DNA of 64,000 bases from NCBI RefSeq assembly GCF_019049245.1, contig NZ_JAGMUK010000004.1, forward strand, positions 19,975 to 83,974, read 5' to 3'. Positions within the stretch are counted from its first letter, which is position 1. Each line of letters begins with the position of its first letter. Positions 41,990 through 51,942 of this stretch are shown here, piece after piece. Made by a program: the position numbers and the translations under genes. The notes beneath the pieces were generated by a model that did no database searches, was not told where the DNA came from, and worked only from the letters and a program-made list of their open reading frames with translations. This DNA comes from Streptomyces sp. AC555_RSS877. GTDB taxonomy: Bacteria; Actinomycetota; Actinomycetes; Streptomycetales; Streptomycetaceae.

Positions 41990-42634
41990 TCAGCGGCGCA
42001 GGCCGTACGACGCGGTGTGGGCGCGGGGTGAGCCCGGGCCGGTGAACCAGCGTGCGGCGGCGGGCGCCGTGGGTGCGCGCATGGCCTCGGCCAGCCGAGC
42101 CGCCGGGCTGCTGCACAGCCGTACGACCGCGAACGCGACGGCCGCTCCGAGGGCGAGCCCCGCGGCCACGTCGTGCGGGTAGTGCACGCCGACGAAGACG
42201 CGGGAGGAGGCCATCAGGAGGGCGAGCGGGGCCGTCAGCCACAGGGCCGTGCGCCGGACCAGGGCCAGGGTGACGGCCGCGGCGCCCGCGATCGTGGCGT
42301 GGTTGCTGGGGAAGGACCAGTCGCCGGGCGGCGGGCAGACGGCGAGGGAGGGGGCCGCGTCGGTGACCGCCCGGCACGGACGTTCCTCGGCGAAGCCGGA
42401 TTTCAGCACCTCACTGCACAGATACGCCATAGCCGTGGCCAGAGGTGCAAGGGCCGCGATCGCGAACGCGTGGGGGGCGCCGCGCCGGGCCCGCCACCAT
42501 GCCGCCGCGAACAGGGCGGCGAAGAGCAGGATCCCGGCCTCCGTCCAGATCTCGACGGTGTGCTGTACCCACGTAGGGGTGTCATGGGCGGCATCGGTGA
42601 TGTCGCGGTAGAGCTCGGTGTCCTCGAAATCCAT
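41990..42634 (-). CDS. PAP2-family membrane phosphatase
   Basis: A 214-residue polytopic protein with the three PAP2 motifs: KSGFAEERPC near residue 80, FPSNHATIAG near 110, and SRVFVGVHYPHDVAAG near 148 (catalytic His). Such enzymes hydrolyse undecaprenyl diphosphate or phosphatidate outside the membrane. The ATG at 42634 starts MDFEDTELYRDITD; upstream codons are not hydrophobic and look noncoding. Five to six membrane segments are predicted. It is divergent from a secreted/membrane hypothetical gene across a 175-base gap. Confidence 0.92.
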   Translation of the reverse strand: MDFEDTELYRDITDAAHDTPTWVQHTVEIWTEAGILLFAALFAAAWWRARRGAPHAFAIAALAPLATAMAYLCSEVLKSGFAEERPCRAVTDAAPSLAVCPPPGDWSFPSNHATIAGAAAVTLALVRRTALWLTAPLALLMASSRVFVGVHYPHDVAAGLALGAAVAFAVVRLCSSPAARLAEAMRAPTAPAAARWFTGPGSPRAHTASYGLRR

Positions 42635-42809
42635 GGTCACGGACGGTAGGCGGCGGGCCGATACCGTCACAGCTTGCGATCGTCGGGTGCCGCACCTGAC
42701 GAACGACAGGGGCGGAGCGGCCGGTTCCGGGATGATGATCCGGAAAAGTTGTCGACCCTGGCGGCGGGTGAGGCCAGCGAAGGCGCCGATCTCTCGTACA
42801 GTTTGCGCC

Positions 42810-43664
42810 GTGGGATCTCTGCGCAATCCGGTCGGGCCGCTTCCCTCCACCATCTACTGGCGTCGGAGGGCCGTACTGCTGTCCGTGATGGCCTTGTTGG
42901 CGCTGCTGATCGCCTGGATCGTGTCCTCGGGCGGCGGGGGCGGCAACAACGGTGCCGACGGATCCAACGGCAAGAATCCCTCACCCTCGACCATCACGCC
43001 GGGGCCGTCCGGATCCGGGCCCGCGATCAGCCAAGCGCCGGGCGGGCGGGACGATTCGAGCGGCGGTGACTCCAGCGGATCCGGGTCGGACGGCGGCTCC
43101 GGTGACGGCTCGGGGAGCGGTTCCGGGTCGGCCGAGGGCGCCGGTTCCGCTTCCGGTTCCGGTGGCGCGGGTGGGTCGGCGGGCTCCGTCGGCGGGACGG
43201 CCGGTGGCGGTACGGGCGCCGGGGTCGGCAGCGGAGACGCGCTCCCGGCGGGCTCCGCACTGCCCAACTGCACCGCCAGCGCAGTGAAGTTGAGCGTGCG
43301 CAGCCTGCACAACGCGTACGAGCCCGGTCAGACGCCCACGCTGCTGCTCACCGCGACGAACTCCTCCGCCGGCGACTGCAAGGTCGATCTCGGGCCGAAG
43401 AACGCGGTGGTGACGATCACTCAGGCGGGCAGCGAGGACGCGTACTGGTCCTCCGCCGACTGCCCCAAGGTCTCCGGCAGCCTGGTCTTCCGGGCGCCCG
43501 CCGACGCCGCCATCACGTACACCGTGAAGTGGGACCGCAAGCCGAGTGCTTCGCGGTGCGCGACGCCTCCCGCGGGGTCGGCCGGGGCCGGCACGTATCT
43601 GGTGGAGGCGAAGACACCGGGGTTCGGTACGGCGCAGGCGTCCTTCGTACTGGAAGCCGACTAG
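42810..43664 (+). CDS. Membrane-anchored protein with Ser/Gly-rich linker and C-terminal ectodomain
   Basis: A 284-residue protein of unknown family. One membrane segment (about residues 18-38, AVLLSVMALLALLIAWIVSS) leads to a Ser/Gly/Asp low-complexity linker (about 40-150), then a compact domain of about 130 residues with Cys in LPNCTASAV, GDCKVDL, SADCPKV and SRCATPP. That domain looks like a beta-sandwich (YEPGQTPTLLLTATNSSAGDCKVD, VTITQAGSEDAYWSS, YTVKWDRKPS). Cell-wall exposure is likely. TACAGT ends 7 bases before the GTG start, so translation may be leaderless. Confidence 0.8.
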   Translation: MGSLRNPVGPLPSTIYWRRRAVLLSVMALLALLIAWIVSSGGGGGNNGADGSNGKNPSPSTITPGPSGSGPAISQAPGGRDDSSGGDSSGSGSDGGSGDGSGSGSGSAEGAGSASGSGGAGGSAGSVGGTAGGGTGAGVGSGDALPAGSALPNCTASAVKLSVRSLHNAYEPGQTPTLLLTATNSSAGDCKVDLGPKNAVVTITQAGSEDAYWSSADCPKVSGSLVFRAPADAAITYTVKWDRKPSASRCATPPAGSAGAGTYLVEAKTPGFGTAQASFVLEAD

Positions 43665-43758
43665 ACCTGCTGGGCCGCGCGGCCGGGGCGCGGTGAACTG
43701 CCTGGCCGGGCGGTCCGTACGGGCGGAGTGAACCTGCTGGGCGGCGCGGCTGGGCGGG

Positions 43759-44883
43759 TTAGACGTACCGCTCCAGGATCGACGACTCCGCCAGCCGGGA
43801 AAGACCCTCGCGCACGCTCCGCGCCCGTGCCTCGCCGACCCCGTCCACCGTCTGCAGGTCGTCCACGCTCGCCGCGAGCAGTTTCTGCAGGCCGCCGAAG
43901 TGCTCCACCAGCCGGTCGATGATCGCGCCCGGGAGCCTCGGTACCTTCGCCAGCAGCCGGAAGCCCCGCGGCGACACCGCCGAGTCCAGTGCCTCAGGAG
44001 ATCCCGTGTAGCCCAGTGCCCGCGCCACCGTGGTCAGTTCGAGCAGTTCGGCGTGGCTGAGGGCGTCGAGTTCGTACAGCGCCTCCTCGACCGTGCGGGA
44101 GCGTTTCGCGGTGGGTTCCGGGACGTAGTCGCGGACGACCAGCTCGCGCTCGGGCTCCACGCCGGCGATCAACTCGTCCAGCTGCAGGGCGAGGAGCCGT
44201 CCGTCGGTGCCGAGCTCGACCACGTACTCGGCGATCTCGGTGGCAATGCGGCGGACCATCTCCAGACGCTGGGCCACGGCCGAGACGTCCCGGACGGTCA
44301 CCAGGTCCTCGATCTCGAGCGCGGACAGCGTGCCCGCGACCTCGTCGAGGCGGAGCTTGTAGCGCTCCAGGGTCGCCAGGGCCTGGTTGGCGCGGGACAG
44401 GATCGCCGCCGAGTCCTCCAGGACGCGGCGCTGGCCGTCGACGTACAGGGCGATGAGACGCATCGACTGGGAGACCGAGACGACCGGGAAGCCGACCTGC
44501 TTGCTCACGCGGTCCGCGGTGCGGTGCCGGGTGCCCGTCTCCTCGGTGGGGATCGTCGGGTCGGGCAGCAGCTGGACACCCGCCCGGAGGATCTTCGACA
44601 GGTCGGAGGACAGCACGATGCCGCCGTCGAGCTTGCACAGCTCCCGCAGGCGCGTCGCCGTGAACTCGACATCCAGGACGAAACCGCCCGTACACATCGA
44701 TTCGACGGTCTTGTCGGAGCCGAGCACCATGAGACCGCCGGTGTTGCCGCGCAGGACCCGCTCAAGGCCGTCGCGCAGGGGAGTGCCGGGAGCCACAGCG
44801 CTCAGTGAGGCGCGCATGAGGCCATCGGCGCCGGAACTCCCGCCGGACTTTCCGGGAGCTGCTGCCCGGTCGTTGGCTGCCAC
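43759..44883 (-). CDS. disA: DNA integrity scanning diadenylate cyclase DisA
   Basis: A 374-residue protein that makes c-di-AMP from ATP and stalls on branched DNA. The DAC domain shows [21 protein letters not shown] (DGG at 86-88, where relatives have DGA) and [15 protein letters not shown] (RHR at 119-121). The middle and C-terminal parts end in HhH motifs: [57 protein letters not shown] at 44883 was chosen since GGAGGAGTGCA precedes it. It follows radA by 81 bases on the same strand, the usual radA-disA operon. Confidence 0.97.
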   Translation of the reverse strand: MAANDRAAAPGKSGGSSGADGLMRASLSAVAPGTPLRDGLERVLRGNTGGLMVLGSDKTVESMCTGGFVLDVEFTATRLRELCKLDGGIVLSSDLSKILRAGVQLLPDPTIPTEETGTRHRTADRVSKQVGFPVVSVSQSMRLIALYVDGQRRVLEDSAAILSRANQALATLERYKLRLDEVAGTLSALEIEDLVTVRDVSAVAQRLEMVRRIATEIAEYVVELGTDGRLLALQLDELIAGVEPERELVVRDYVPEPTAKRSRTVEEALYELDALSHAELLELTTVARALGYTGSPEALDSAVSPRGFRLLAKVPRLPGAIIDRLVEHFGGLQKLLAASVDDLQTVDGVGEARARSVREGLSRLAESSILERYV

Positions 44884-44964
44884 TGCACTCCTCCGGTCGC
44901 AGGTTCTGGGGCGCTCCCGTTTCGCACACTTGGTTCGTACGGACGGGCGAGACCTGGGCAAAGT

Positions 44965-46374
44965 CTACCGGCGGTCCTCCTCGTCCCGTGGGGCCTCTCG
45001 CCGACGTGAGCGCGGAAGGACCCTCAGGGCGTCCCCTATGTCCGCTACCTCCAGCACCTTCATGCCGGGCGGGATCTTGCCCGGATCGCCCGGAACGAGC
45101 GCGTGCGTGAAGCCCAGACGGTGTGCTTCGGAGAGCCGGCGCTGCACGCCCGTGACCCGTCTGACCTCGCCCGCAAGGCCGACTTCGCCGATCGCGACGA
45201 GGTTCTTGGGCAGGGGGGTGTCGCTGGCCGCGGAGGCCAGGGCGAGGGCGATGGCGAGGTCCGCGGCGGGCTCCGACAACTTCACACCGCCGACCGTCGC
45301 GGAGTAGATGTCTCTCTTGCCCAGGGCGCTGATCCGGCCGCGCTGTTCCAGGACGGCCAGCATCATCGAGACGCGGGAGGTCTCCAGGCCCGAGGTGGTC
45401 CGCCTGGGGGAGGGGATCTGGGAGTCGACGGTGAGTGCCTGGACCTCGGCGACCAGGGGCCGGCGGCCCTCCAGGGTGACGGTCAGGCAGGTGCCGGGCA
45501 CCGGCTCGGCCCGGCGGGTCAGGAACAGGCCGCTCGGGTCGGCGAGGCCGGTGATGCCCTCGTCGTGCAGCTCGAAGCAGCCGACCTCGTCCGTGGTGCC
45601 GTAGCGGTTCTTGACGCCTCGCACGAGACGCAGGCGCGCGTGCCGGTCGCCCTCGAAGCTCAGCACCACGTCCACGAGGTGCTCCAGCAGGCGCGGGCCC
45701 GCGATGGCGCCGTCCTTGGTGACATGTCCCACAAGGAGCGTGGCCATGCCACGCTCCTTGGAGACGCGGATCAGGGCGCCCGCCACCTCGCGCACCTGGG
45801 ACATGCCGCCGGGGGCGCCGTCGATCTCCGGGGAGGCGACGGTCTGCACGGAGTCGAGGATCAGCAGGGACGGCTTCACCGCGTCCAAGTGACCGAGCAC
45901 CGCGGACAGATCGGTCTCGGCCGCGAGGTACAGGTGGTCGTCGATGGCCTTGATGCGGTCGGCGCGCAGCCGGACCTGGCTCGCCGACTCCTCGCCGGTC
46001 ACATAGAGGGTGCGGTGCTCGTCGCTCGCCGACTTGGCCGCCACGTCGAGGAGCAGCGTGGACTTGCCGACGCCGGGCTCGCCCGCGACCAGGACCACCG
46101 CGCCGGGCACCAGACCGCCGCCGAGCACCCGGTCCAGCTCGGGCACGCCGGTGGAGCGGGCGGTGGCCTGCCGGCCGTCGACCTGGCCGATGGGCACGGC
46201 GGAGGTCGTGACGCGGCCCGGGGCCGTCGTACGCACCGCGGGCGTGCCGTACTCCTCGACCGTCCCCCAGGCCTGGCACTCGGGGCAGCGGCCGAGCCAC
46301 TTGGCCGTCTGCCAGCCGCACTCGGTGCAGCGGTAGGACGGGCGCTCCTTGGCGGACTTCGTACGGGCAGCCAT
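44965..46374 (-). CDS. radA: DNA repair protein RadA
   Basis: A 469-residue RecA-like ATPase with Lon-like C-terminal domain, acting in recombination-intermediate processing. The N-terminal zinc finger is YRCTECGWQTAKWLGRCPECQAWG; Walker A is VAGEPGVGKSTLLLDVAAK, Walker B is PSLLILDSVQTV, and the RadA-specific motif is VKNRYGTTDEVGCFEL. The Lon-protease-like end has SEPAADLAIALALASAASDTPLP. The ATG at 46374 begins MAARTKSAKERPSYRC, the usual N-terminus; upstream codons lie in the promoter region. Confidence 0.97.
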   Translation of the reverse strand: MAARTKSAKERPSYRCTECGWQTAKWLGRCPECQAWGTVEEYGTPAVRTTAPGRVTTSAVPIGQVDGRQATARSTGVPELDRVLGGGLVPGAVVLVAGEPGVGKSTLLLDVAAKSASDEHRTLYVTGEESASQVRLRADRIKAIDDHLYLAAETDLSAVLGHLDAVKPSLLILDSVQTVASPEIDGAPGGMSQVREVAGALIRVSKERGMATLLVGHVTKDGAIAGPRLLEHLVDVVLSFEGDRHARLRLVRGVKNRYGTTDEVGCFELHDEGITGLADPSGLFLTRRAEPVPGTCLTVTLEGRRPLVAEVQALTVDSQIPSPRRTTSGLETSRVSMMLAVLEQRGRISALGKRDIYSATVGGVKLSEPAADLAIALALASAASDTPLPKNLVAIGEVGLAGEVRRVTGVQRRLSEAHRLGFTHALVPGDPGKIPPGMKVLEVADIGDALRVLPRSRRREAPRDEEDRR

Positions 46375-46520
46375 GGACGAACCGTAACCGCCGCCACTGA
46401 CAACGCGGGCGGCGGCCGCCGGAGGCACCCCGGACTGCCCGCTCCCTGGCCGCGTGCACCCGCCGGAACCGGCCACTCCGCTCGGGATCGAGCCACGGAA
46501 CGAGACGTTCCTGTCCCCTA

Positions 46521-46550
46521 TTGAGGGATCGTTTCACCCGTACGGATTAA
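46521..46550 (+). promoter_or_regulatory. Vegetative-type promoter candidate for the sigma-like/BACON gene
   Basis: TTGAGG (46521-46526) and GATTAA (46545-46550) are separated by 18 bases, and the stretch around the -10 is AT-rich compared with its surroundings. The gene begins at 46602, about 45 bases after the expected start site. radA lies on the opposite side. Confidence 0.5.
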
Positions 46551-46601
46551 AAGTGCTCAAGGGTACCGAAGGGGCCAACTCCGGCCCCCTACGGTCCACG
46601 G

Positions 46602-48323
46602 GTGATGAGCAGCAGTCCGGAGACCTCGACCCGCACCACCGGCGCACACCGGTCGCACCGGGAGGCACGCGACGGCGCGGCGGCGCGCACGCCGGCGCAG
46701 CGCCCGCACGCGCGCTACGAGCCCTACCTCGACGGCCTGTTCACCTACTGCCTGTCCGTGCTGTGCGACCACGACTCCGCGACCGCCGCTCTGGGCGACG
46801 TCCTCGCGCTCGCCGACAAGCGCCGCGGCCCGGACGCGGCCGGCGACCGCCGGGCCTGGCTGTACGCGCTGGCCCGCTGGGCCTGTCTGCGCAAGCTGTC
46901 CGAGGCCAAGCAGAAACGTCAGAGCACGCACGCGGCGGGCCGCGCCGGCGCCGAGCGCCACCCGTCCGCCACCCCGCCGGTCCCCGACGGGACGCAGGAG
47001 CAGCGCCGGCGCGAACTGGCCCAGCTCGCCTGGCCGGAGGCCGCCGGCACCACCCCGGAACAGCGCGAGGCGCTCGAACTCGCGGTACGCCACCATCTCG
47101 CCGCCCAGGAGGTCGCCGCCGTCCTCGGCATGGACCTGGCCGCCGCCCGCGAACTGCTCGCCTCCGCCGCCTGCGAGGTCGAGCGCACGCGCGCGGCCCT
47201 CGCCGTCGTCGAGACCGGCGGCTGCCCCGGCGTGGCCCGGCTCACCGGCGACAACCAGCTGGTGCTCAGCGCCGCCGTGCGCCGCGAGCTCGTCCGGCAC
47301 GTCGACGACTGCCCGCGCTGCCGTCGTACGGCCGAGCGCGCGGTCCCCGGCCGCTGGCCCGGCGCCGCCGTCACCCCCGCCGAGCTGCCCGTCCTGGAGG
47401 CCCCCCGCGCGGCCCTGCACATGGTCCTGGCGCACCTCCCGCGCGCGCGGGGCTCCGCCGCGCCCCGCTTCGACCGGCGTGGCTTCCCGATGGACCCCAA
47501 GGACCGGGCCGCCCGAAGAGACCGGCTACGCGCGCGTGCCGTCACGACGACCGTCGTCGCCACCGTCGTGGCCGCCCCCGTGCTCGCCCTCTGGGCCGCC
47601 TACCGAGGCGCTCCCACGGGCGAGGGACCGGGCGGCGGCATCGCCAGCGCCAGCGAGGCGCACGGGCCGGACAGCCTCGACGGAGAGTCGGCGACCGGCG
47701 GCTACGAGAACGCCGGCAACGCCAGCACCCGCCCCGGCGGCCGCTTCACCGACGGTGACAAGCCCGACGTGTCCGTGGAGGTCATCAGCGTCGTGGGCGT
47801 GGGCAAGAAGGGCGCCGGGCACCTGGAGGTGGTCGCCGACAACAGCGGCGACACCACGCTGGTCACCCTCACCGCGACCGGCTCCGCGCCGGTGCGCTGG
47901 TCCGCGGCCACGCGAGCCTCCTGGCTCTACCTCAGTCAGTCGGCGGGAACGCTCGCACCGGGCGAATCGTTGACGATCAAGGTGTACGTCGACCATCTGC
48001 GCGAGCCGTCCGGGTACTGGAGCGCGCGCGTGGCGGTCTCACCGGCCGGTGCCGTCGTCGCCATCGAGGGCTACGGCACGGCACCCGGCCCCTCCGGCCC
48101 CGGTCCCGACCCGGGACACGGCCACGACCCCGGCCATCCCAGCGACCCGCCCCCGCCCGAGCCCGACCCGACCCCGACGAACCCGGCCCCCTCGGACCCC
48201 GCCCCGAGCGACCCGCCCTCGTCACCCGACCCGCAGCCCACGCCCACCGACTCCACCTCGACCGGCCCCGGGGATCCGACACCACCGCCCGGCGGCGGCG
48301 ACCCGAGCCCGGCCACGTCGTAG
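46602..48323 (+). CDS. Sigma-like / zinc-finger / transmembrane / BACON-domain fusion protein
   Basis: A 573-residue protein with four parts. Residues 36-200 follow the layout of an ECF sigma factor: a region-2-like segment (FTYCLSVLCDHDSATAALGDVLALADKRRG, then RRAWLYALARWACLRKLSE) and a region-4-like one (TPEQREALELAVRHHLAAQEVAAVLGMDLAAARELLASAACEVERTRAAL). Residues 228-245 have HVDDCPRCRR, an H-x3-C-x2-C anti-sigma zinc motif (His233, Cys237, Cys240). Residues 313-334 are a membrane segment. Residues about 385-470 resemble a BACON beta domain (VRWSAATRASWLYLSQSAGTLAPGESLTIKVYVD), followed by a Pro/Asp/Ser-rich tail. Start GTG at 46602 or ATG at 46605. Confidence 0.8.
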   Translation: MMSSSPETSTRTTGAHRSHREARDGAAARTPAQRPHARYEPYLDGLFTYCLSVLCDHDSATAALGDVLALADKRRGPDAAGDRRAWLYALARWACLRKLSEAKQKRQSTHAAGRAGAERHPSATPPVPDGTQEQRRRELAQLAWPEAAGTTPEQREALELAVRHHLAAQEVAAVLGMDLAAARELLASAACEVERTRAALAVVETGGCPGVARLTGDNQLVLSAAVRRELVRHVDDCPRCRRTAERAVPGRWPGAAVTPAELPVLEAPRAALHMVLAHLPRARGSAAPRFDRRGFPMDPKDRAARRDRLRARAVTTTVVATVVAAPVLALWAAYRGAPTGEGPGGGIASASEAHGPDSLDGESATGGYENAGNASTRPGGRFTDGDKPDVSVEVISVVGVGKKGAGHLEVVADNSGDTTLVTLTATGSAPVRWSAATRASWLYLSQSAGTLAPGESLTIKVYVDHLREPSGYWSARVAVSPAGAVVAIEGYGTAPGPSGPGPDPGHGHDPGHPSDPPPPEPDPTPTNPAPSDPAPSDPPSSPDPQPTPTDSTSTGPGDPTPPPGGGDPSPATS

Positions 48324-48345
48324 GCCGTAAGGGTCTCGAGCCTTG

Positions 48346-49194
48346 TCAGCCGACAGGGTCCGCCGGATGCGGCGCCAGCAGCGGCAGCTGCGCGGCCAGC
48401 CGCTCCTCGCACAGCTCGACCAGGCGGTCGTAGCCCGCCTTGCCCATCAGCTCGACCAGCTCGGGCCGGTAGGAGACGTACACCGGGTCGCCCGCGCCGT
48501 GCGCCGAGGTCGCCGACGTGCACCACCAGTGCAGGTCGTGGCCGCCCGGGCCCCAGCCCCGGCGGTCGTACTCACCGATCGACACCTGGAGCACGCGCGT
48601 GTCGTCGGGCCGGTCGATCCACTCGTACGTCCGCCGCACCGGCAGCTGCCAGCAGACGTCCGGCTTGGTCTCCAGCGGCTCGCGGTCCTCCTTCAGGGCG
48701 AGGATGTGCAGCGAGCAGCCCGCGCCGCCGGCGAACCCCGGCCGGTTCTGGAAGATGCAGGAGCCCTGGAAGGGGCGGGTCTGGCGGTCGCCGTCCTCGT
48801 CCTCGGAGATCCAGCCGTTGCGTGTGCCCTCGTCGTGGTACTGCCAGATCTCCGGCGTGAGCCTGGCCACATGCTCGGCGACCCGCTTCTCGTCGTCCTC
48901 GTCGGAGAAGTGGGCACCCAAGGTGCAGCACCCGTCGTCCGCGCGGCCCGCCTGGATGCCCTGACAGCCACTGCCGAAGATGCAGTTCCAACGGGAGGTC
49001 AGCCATGTCAGATCGCAGCGGAAGACCTGCTCGTCGTCCGCCGGATCAGGGAATTCCACCCATGCGCGGGCGAAGTCGAGCCCCTTCTCGTCGCCTGCCG
49101 GGGCCTGCTTCGACTTCTTCGGTGCTTTCGCCTGCGAAGAACCCTTGGCTGTTTTGGCCGTCTTGTCGGTCTTCGCCTTTTTCGTCTTTGGCAC
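48346..49194 (-). CDS. Cysteine-rich conserved hypothetical protein with Lys-rich N-terminus
   Basis: A 282-residue protein. The first 35 residues are Lys/Ala/Thr/Ser ([25 protein letters not shown]), then a domain with nine Cys: Cys60 (FRCDLTW), Cys71, Cys77 ([12 protein letters not shown]), Cys89-Cys90 ([10 protein letters not shown]), Cys146 ([17 protein letters not shown]), Cys160, Cys181 ([10 protein letters not shown]), and Cys225 (HWWC). The spacing suggests a metal or iron-sulfur site; it recalls the YkgJ/DUF3109 group, but I cannot assign it. The GTG start is uncertain; an ATG occurs 51 bases upstream. It converges with the BACON gene. Confidence 0.75.
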   Translation of the reverse strand: MPKTKKAKTDKTAKTAKGSSQAKAPKKSKQAPAGDEKGLDFARAWVEFPDPADDEQVFRCDLTWLTSRWNCIFGSGCQGIQAGRADDGCCTLGAHFSDEDDEKRVAEHVARLTPEIWQYHDEGTRNGWISEDEDGDRQTRPFQGSCIFQNRPGFAGGAGCSLHILALKEDREPLETKPDVCWQLPVRRTYEWIDRPDDTRVLQVSIGEYDRRGWGPGGHDLHWWCTSATSAHGAGDPVYVSYRPELVELMGKAGYDRLVELCEERLAAQLPLLAPHPADPVG

Positions 49195-49301
49195 CCGTCC
49201 AGAGTAAGTCGCCCGAAGCCGGTTCAGGGCCAGCCACATGGACGGCTTCCAGCACGGCTCCGGCAACAACGCCCGCCGCGGCTGGCAGTAGCGTGCCCTA
49301 C

Positions 49302-50234
49302 ATGAGACTCGGAGTCCTCGACGTGGGATCCAACACGGTGCATCTGCTGGTGGTGGACGCGCACCCCGGGGCGCACCCGCTGCCGGCGCACTCGCACAAG
49401 GCGGAGCTGCGCCTTGCCCAACTCCTCGACGAGGACGGAGCGATCGGCCCCGAAGGCGTCGACAAGCTCATAGGGGTCGTCCACGAGGCGCTCCAGGCCG
49501 CCGAGGACAAGGGCGTCGAGGACCTGCTGCCGTTCGCGACCTCCGCGGTGCGCGAGGCCAGCAACGCCGACGACGTCCTCGCGCGCGTGCAGGACGAAAC
49601 CGGCGTGGAACTCCAGGTCCTCAGCGGAGCCGAGGAGGCCCGGCTCACCTTCCTCGCCGCGCGCCGCTGGTTCGGCTGGTCCGTGGGCAAGCTCCTCGTC
49701 CTCGACATCGGCGGCGGCTCCCTGGAGATCGCGTACGGCATGGACGAGGAACCCGACGCCGCCGTCTCCCTGCCCCTCGGCGCGGGCCGCCTCACCGCGG
49801 GCTGGCTCCCCGGCGACCCCCCGGACGCCGAGGCGATAAGGGCCCTACGACGCCACGTCCGCGCCCAGATAGCCCGCACCGTCGGCGAGTTCACCCGCCT
49901 CGGCGCCCCCCACCATGTCGTCGCCACGTCCAAGACCTTCAAGCAGCTGGCCCGCCTCGCCGGCGCCGCCCGCTCCACGGAGGGCCTGTACGTCCAGCGC
50001 GAGCTGAAGCGCGAGTCCCTGGAGGCCTGGGTCCCCCGGCTCGCCGGCATGACGACCGCCGAGCGGGCCGACCTCCCCGGAGTCTCCGAGGGCCGCGCGA
50101 ACCAGCTCCTCGCGGGCGCGCTGGTGGCGGAGGGGGCGATGGACCTGTTCGGTGTGGAGAGCGTGGAGATCTGTCCGTGGGCGCTGCGGGAGGGCGTGAT
50201 CCTGCGGCGGCTGGATCACATGGGCTCCGTGTAG
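49302..50234 (+). CDS. Ppx/GppA-family phosphatase
   Basis: A 310-residue ASKHA-fold phosphatase acting on exopolyphosphate or pppGpp. [19 protein letters not shown] is phosphate motif 1, [13 protein letters not shown] the connecting motif, [14 protein letters not shown] phosphate motif 2, and [15 protein letters not shown] the adenosine-like motif. It is the short actinobacterial form without the C-terminal HD-like domain of E. coli Ppx. It starts 107 bases upstream-divergent from the Cys-rich gene. The next gene, an isomerase, is 155 bases downstream on the same strand. Confidence 0.93.
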   Translation: MRLGVLDVGSNTVHLLVVDAHPGAHPLPAHSHKAELRLAQLLDEDGAIGPEGVDKLIGVVHEALQAAEDKGVEDLLPFATSAVREASNADDVLARVQDETGVELQVLSGAEEARLTFLAARRWFGWSVGKLLVLDIGGGSLEIAYGMDEEPDAAVSLPLGAGRLTAGWLPGDPPDAEAIRALRRHVRAQIARTVGEFTRLGAPHHVVATSKTFKQLARLAGAARSTEGLYVQRELKRESLEAWVPRLAGMTTAERADLPGVSEGRANQLLAGALVAEGAMDLFGVESVEICPWALREGVILRRLDHMGSV

Positions 50235-50389
50235 CGCCCCTTGGGGCGCGGGGCGGTACCGGCCCAGTGCCGCGACGGGCCACGCGGTGCGCGACGGCCA
50301 CGACGAACCCGCACCCGTCGTATGGCGAACGCCACAACGGCCAAGAGCCACCCCGCACCCACCCAGCCGCACCCCGTAATCTGTCCCCC

Positions 50390-51214
50390 ATGGCAGAGCC
50401 AGTCGTACGCGTTCCGGATGCGAAGGTCGCCCTGTCCACGGCCTCCGTCTACCCGGAGTCGACGGCGACCGCCTTCGAGATCGCCGCGCGCCTCGGGTAC
50501 GACGGCGTCGAGGTCATGGTGTGGACCGACCCCGTCAGCCAGGACATCGAGGCGCTGCGCAGACTCAGCGACTACCACCGGATCCCGATCCTGGCGGTGC
50601 ACGCCCCCTGTCTGCTCATCACCCAGCGCGTGTGGTCCACCGACCCGTGGACCAAACTCCAGCGCGCCCAGGCGGCCGCCGAGAAGCTCGGCGCGAGCAC
50701 CGTCGTCGTGCACCCGCCGTTCCGCTGGCAGCGCCAGTACGCCCGGGACTTCGTCACCGGGATCTGGCGCATGGCGAACGAGACGGACGTACGGTTCGCC
50801 GTCGAGAACATGTACCCCTGGCGCTACCGTGACCGCGAGATGCTCGCCTACGCGCCCGACTGGGACGTGACGAAGGAGGACTACCGTCACTTCACGATCG
50901 ATCTCAGTCACACGGCGACGGCCCGTTCCGACGCCCTCCAGATGATCGACCGCATGGGCGACCGGCTCGGTCACGTCCACCTCGCGGACGGCCGGGGCTC
51001 CGCCAAGGACGAGCACCTCGTCCCGGGCCGCGGCACCCAGCCCTGCGCCGAGGTGCTGGACCGTCTCGCCCTGACCGGCTTCGACGGCCATGTCGTCATC
51101 GAGGTCAACACCCGGCGGGCCATGTCCAGCGCCGAACGTGACGCCGACCTCGCCGAGGCCCTGGCCTTCACGCGCCTGCACCTGGCCTCGGCGGCGAAGG
51201 TGCCCCGGCGGTGA
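50390..51214 (+). CDS. Sugar-phosphate isomerase/epimerase (xylose-isomerase-like TIM barrel)
   Basis: A 274-residue TIM-barrel protein of the AP-endonuclease-2 superfamily. [32 protein letters not shown] is the first barrel strand pair; metal ligands are likely in [19 protein letters not shown] (Glu), [11 protein letters not shown] (Asp/His), HVHLADGRG and a C-terminal VVIEVNTRR. The role may be in inositol or sugar metabolism; the substrate is not clear. The ATG at 50390 gives the family N-terminus. Its stop overlaps the start of the TetR gene (GTGA), so the two are co-translated. Confidence 0.88.
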   Translation: MAEPVVRVPDAKVALSTASVYPESTATAFEIAARLGYDGVEVMVWTDPVSQDIEALRRLSDYHRIPILAVHAPCLLITQRVWSTDPWTKLQRAQAAAEKLGASTVVVHPPFRWQRQYARDFVTGIWRMANETDVRFAVENMYPWRYRDREMLAYAPDWDVTKEDYRHFTIDLSHTATARSDALQMIDRMGDRLGHVHLADGRGSAKDEHLVPGRGTQPCAEVLDRLALTGFDGHVVIEVNTRRAMSSAERDADLAEALAFTRLHLASAAKVPRR

Positions 51215-51825
51215 GCGACGTCACCGCCCGGAAGCGGGGCCGCCCCCGTCGCACGGAAGCGGCCGGCACCCGCGACCGCATCCTGACCGTGGCCCGCGAG
51301 GAGTTCTCCGAGCGGGGCTACGAGAAGACGTCCGTGCGGGGCATCGCGAAGGCGGCCGGGGTCGACTCGGCCCTGGTCCACCACTACTTCGGCACCAAGG
51401 AGCAGGTCTTCGAGGCGGCCATCGAGGTCGCCCTCGCCCCTGTTCTCACGGCCCGCGACGCGGTCTTCGACGGCACGCTCGACGCCGTGGGCGAGCGCCT
51501 GACCCGCGTGTTCTTCGGTCTCTGGGAGGCCCCGGTCACCAGGATCCCGCTCCTGGCGATCGTCCGGTCGGCGGTGAACAACGACACCGCGGCCACCGTC
51601 TTCCGCCGGCTGGTCTCCACGCAGCTGGTGTCCCGTATCGCGGGCGAGGTCGGCGCCCCCGACGCGGAACTGCGCGCCGAGCTGGCGGCCGCGCAGCTGG
51701 TCGGCATCGCCATGCTGCGGTACGTGATCAAGGTGGAGCCGCTGGCGTCGGCGGACGTGGAGACGATCATCGCCCGGGTGGCGCCGGTGGTGCAGGGGCA
51801 CCTGACCGGTCCGCGGGAAGTGTGA
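51211..51825 (+). CDS. TetR-family transcriptional regulator
   Basis: A 204-residue regulator with an N-terminal AT-hook-like [10 protein letters not shown], the [51 protein letters not shown] and a helical C-terminal domain (TetR_C_33-like, [18 protein letters not shown]). GTG start overlaps the isomerase stop. It lies upstream of ilvD, with a 117-base gap that could hold its operator. Ligand and targets are unknown. Confidence 0.92.
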   Translation: MSDVTARKRGRPRRTEAAGTRDRILTVAREEFSERGYEKTSVRGIAKAAGVDSALVHHYFGTKEQVFEAAIEVALAPVLTARDAVFDGTLDAVGERLTRVFFGLWEAPVTRIPLLAIVRSAVNNDTAATVFRRLVSTQLVSRIAGEVGAPDAELRAELAAAQLVGIAMLRYVIKVEPLASADVETIIARVAPVVQGHLTGPREV

Positions 51826-51942
51826 GACGCGCATCCCGCATTCCGGACAACCTGTCCGCCCCCTGGATGACCGGCGTACGCTCGTTATCAGTCAGAAGTC
51901 TCTGATCGCAGTCCCCGCAGTCCCCTGAAGGAGCGAGCGACG

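Noticed and set aside
48110..48320. Repeat array at the end of the BACON gene
   Set aside because: It is a Pro/Asp/Ser-rich coding tail with irregular codon repeats, not a separate element.
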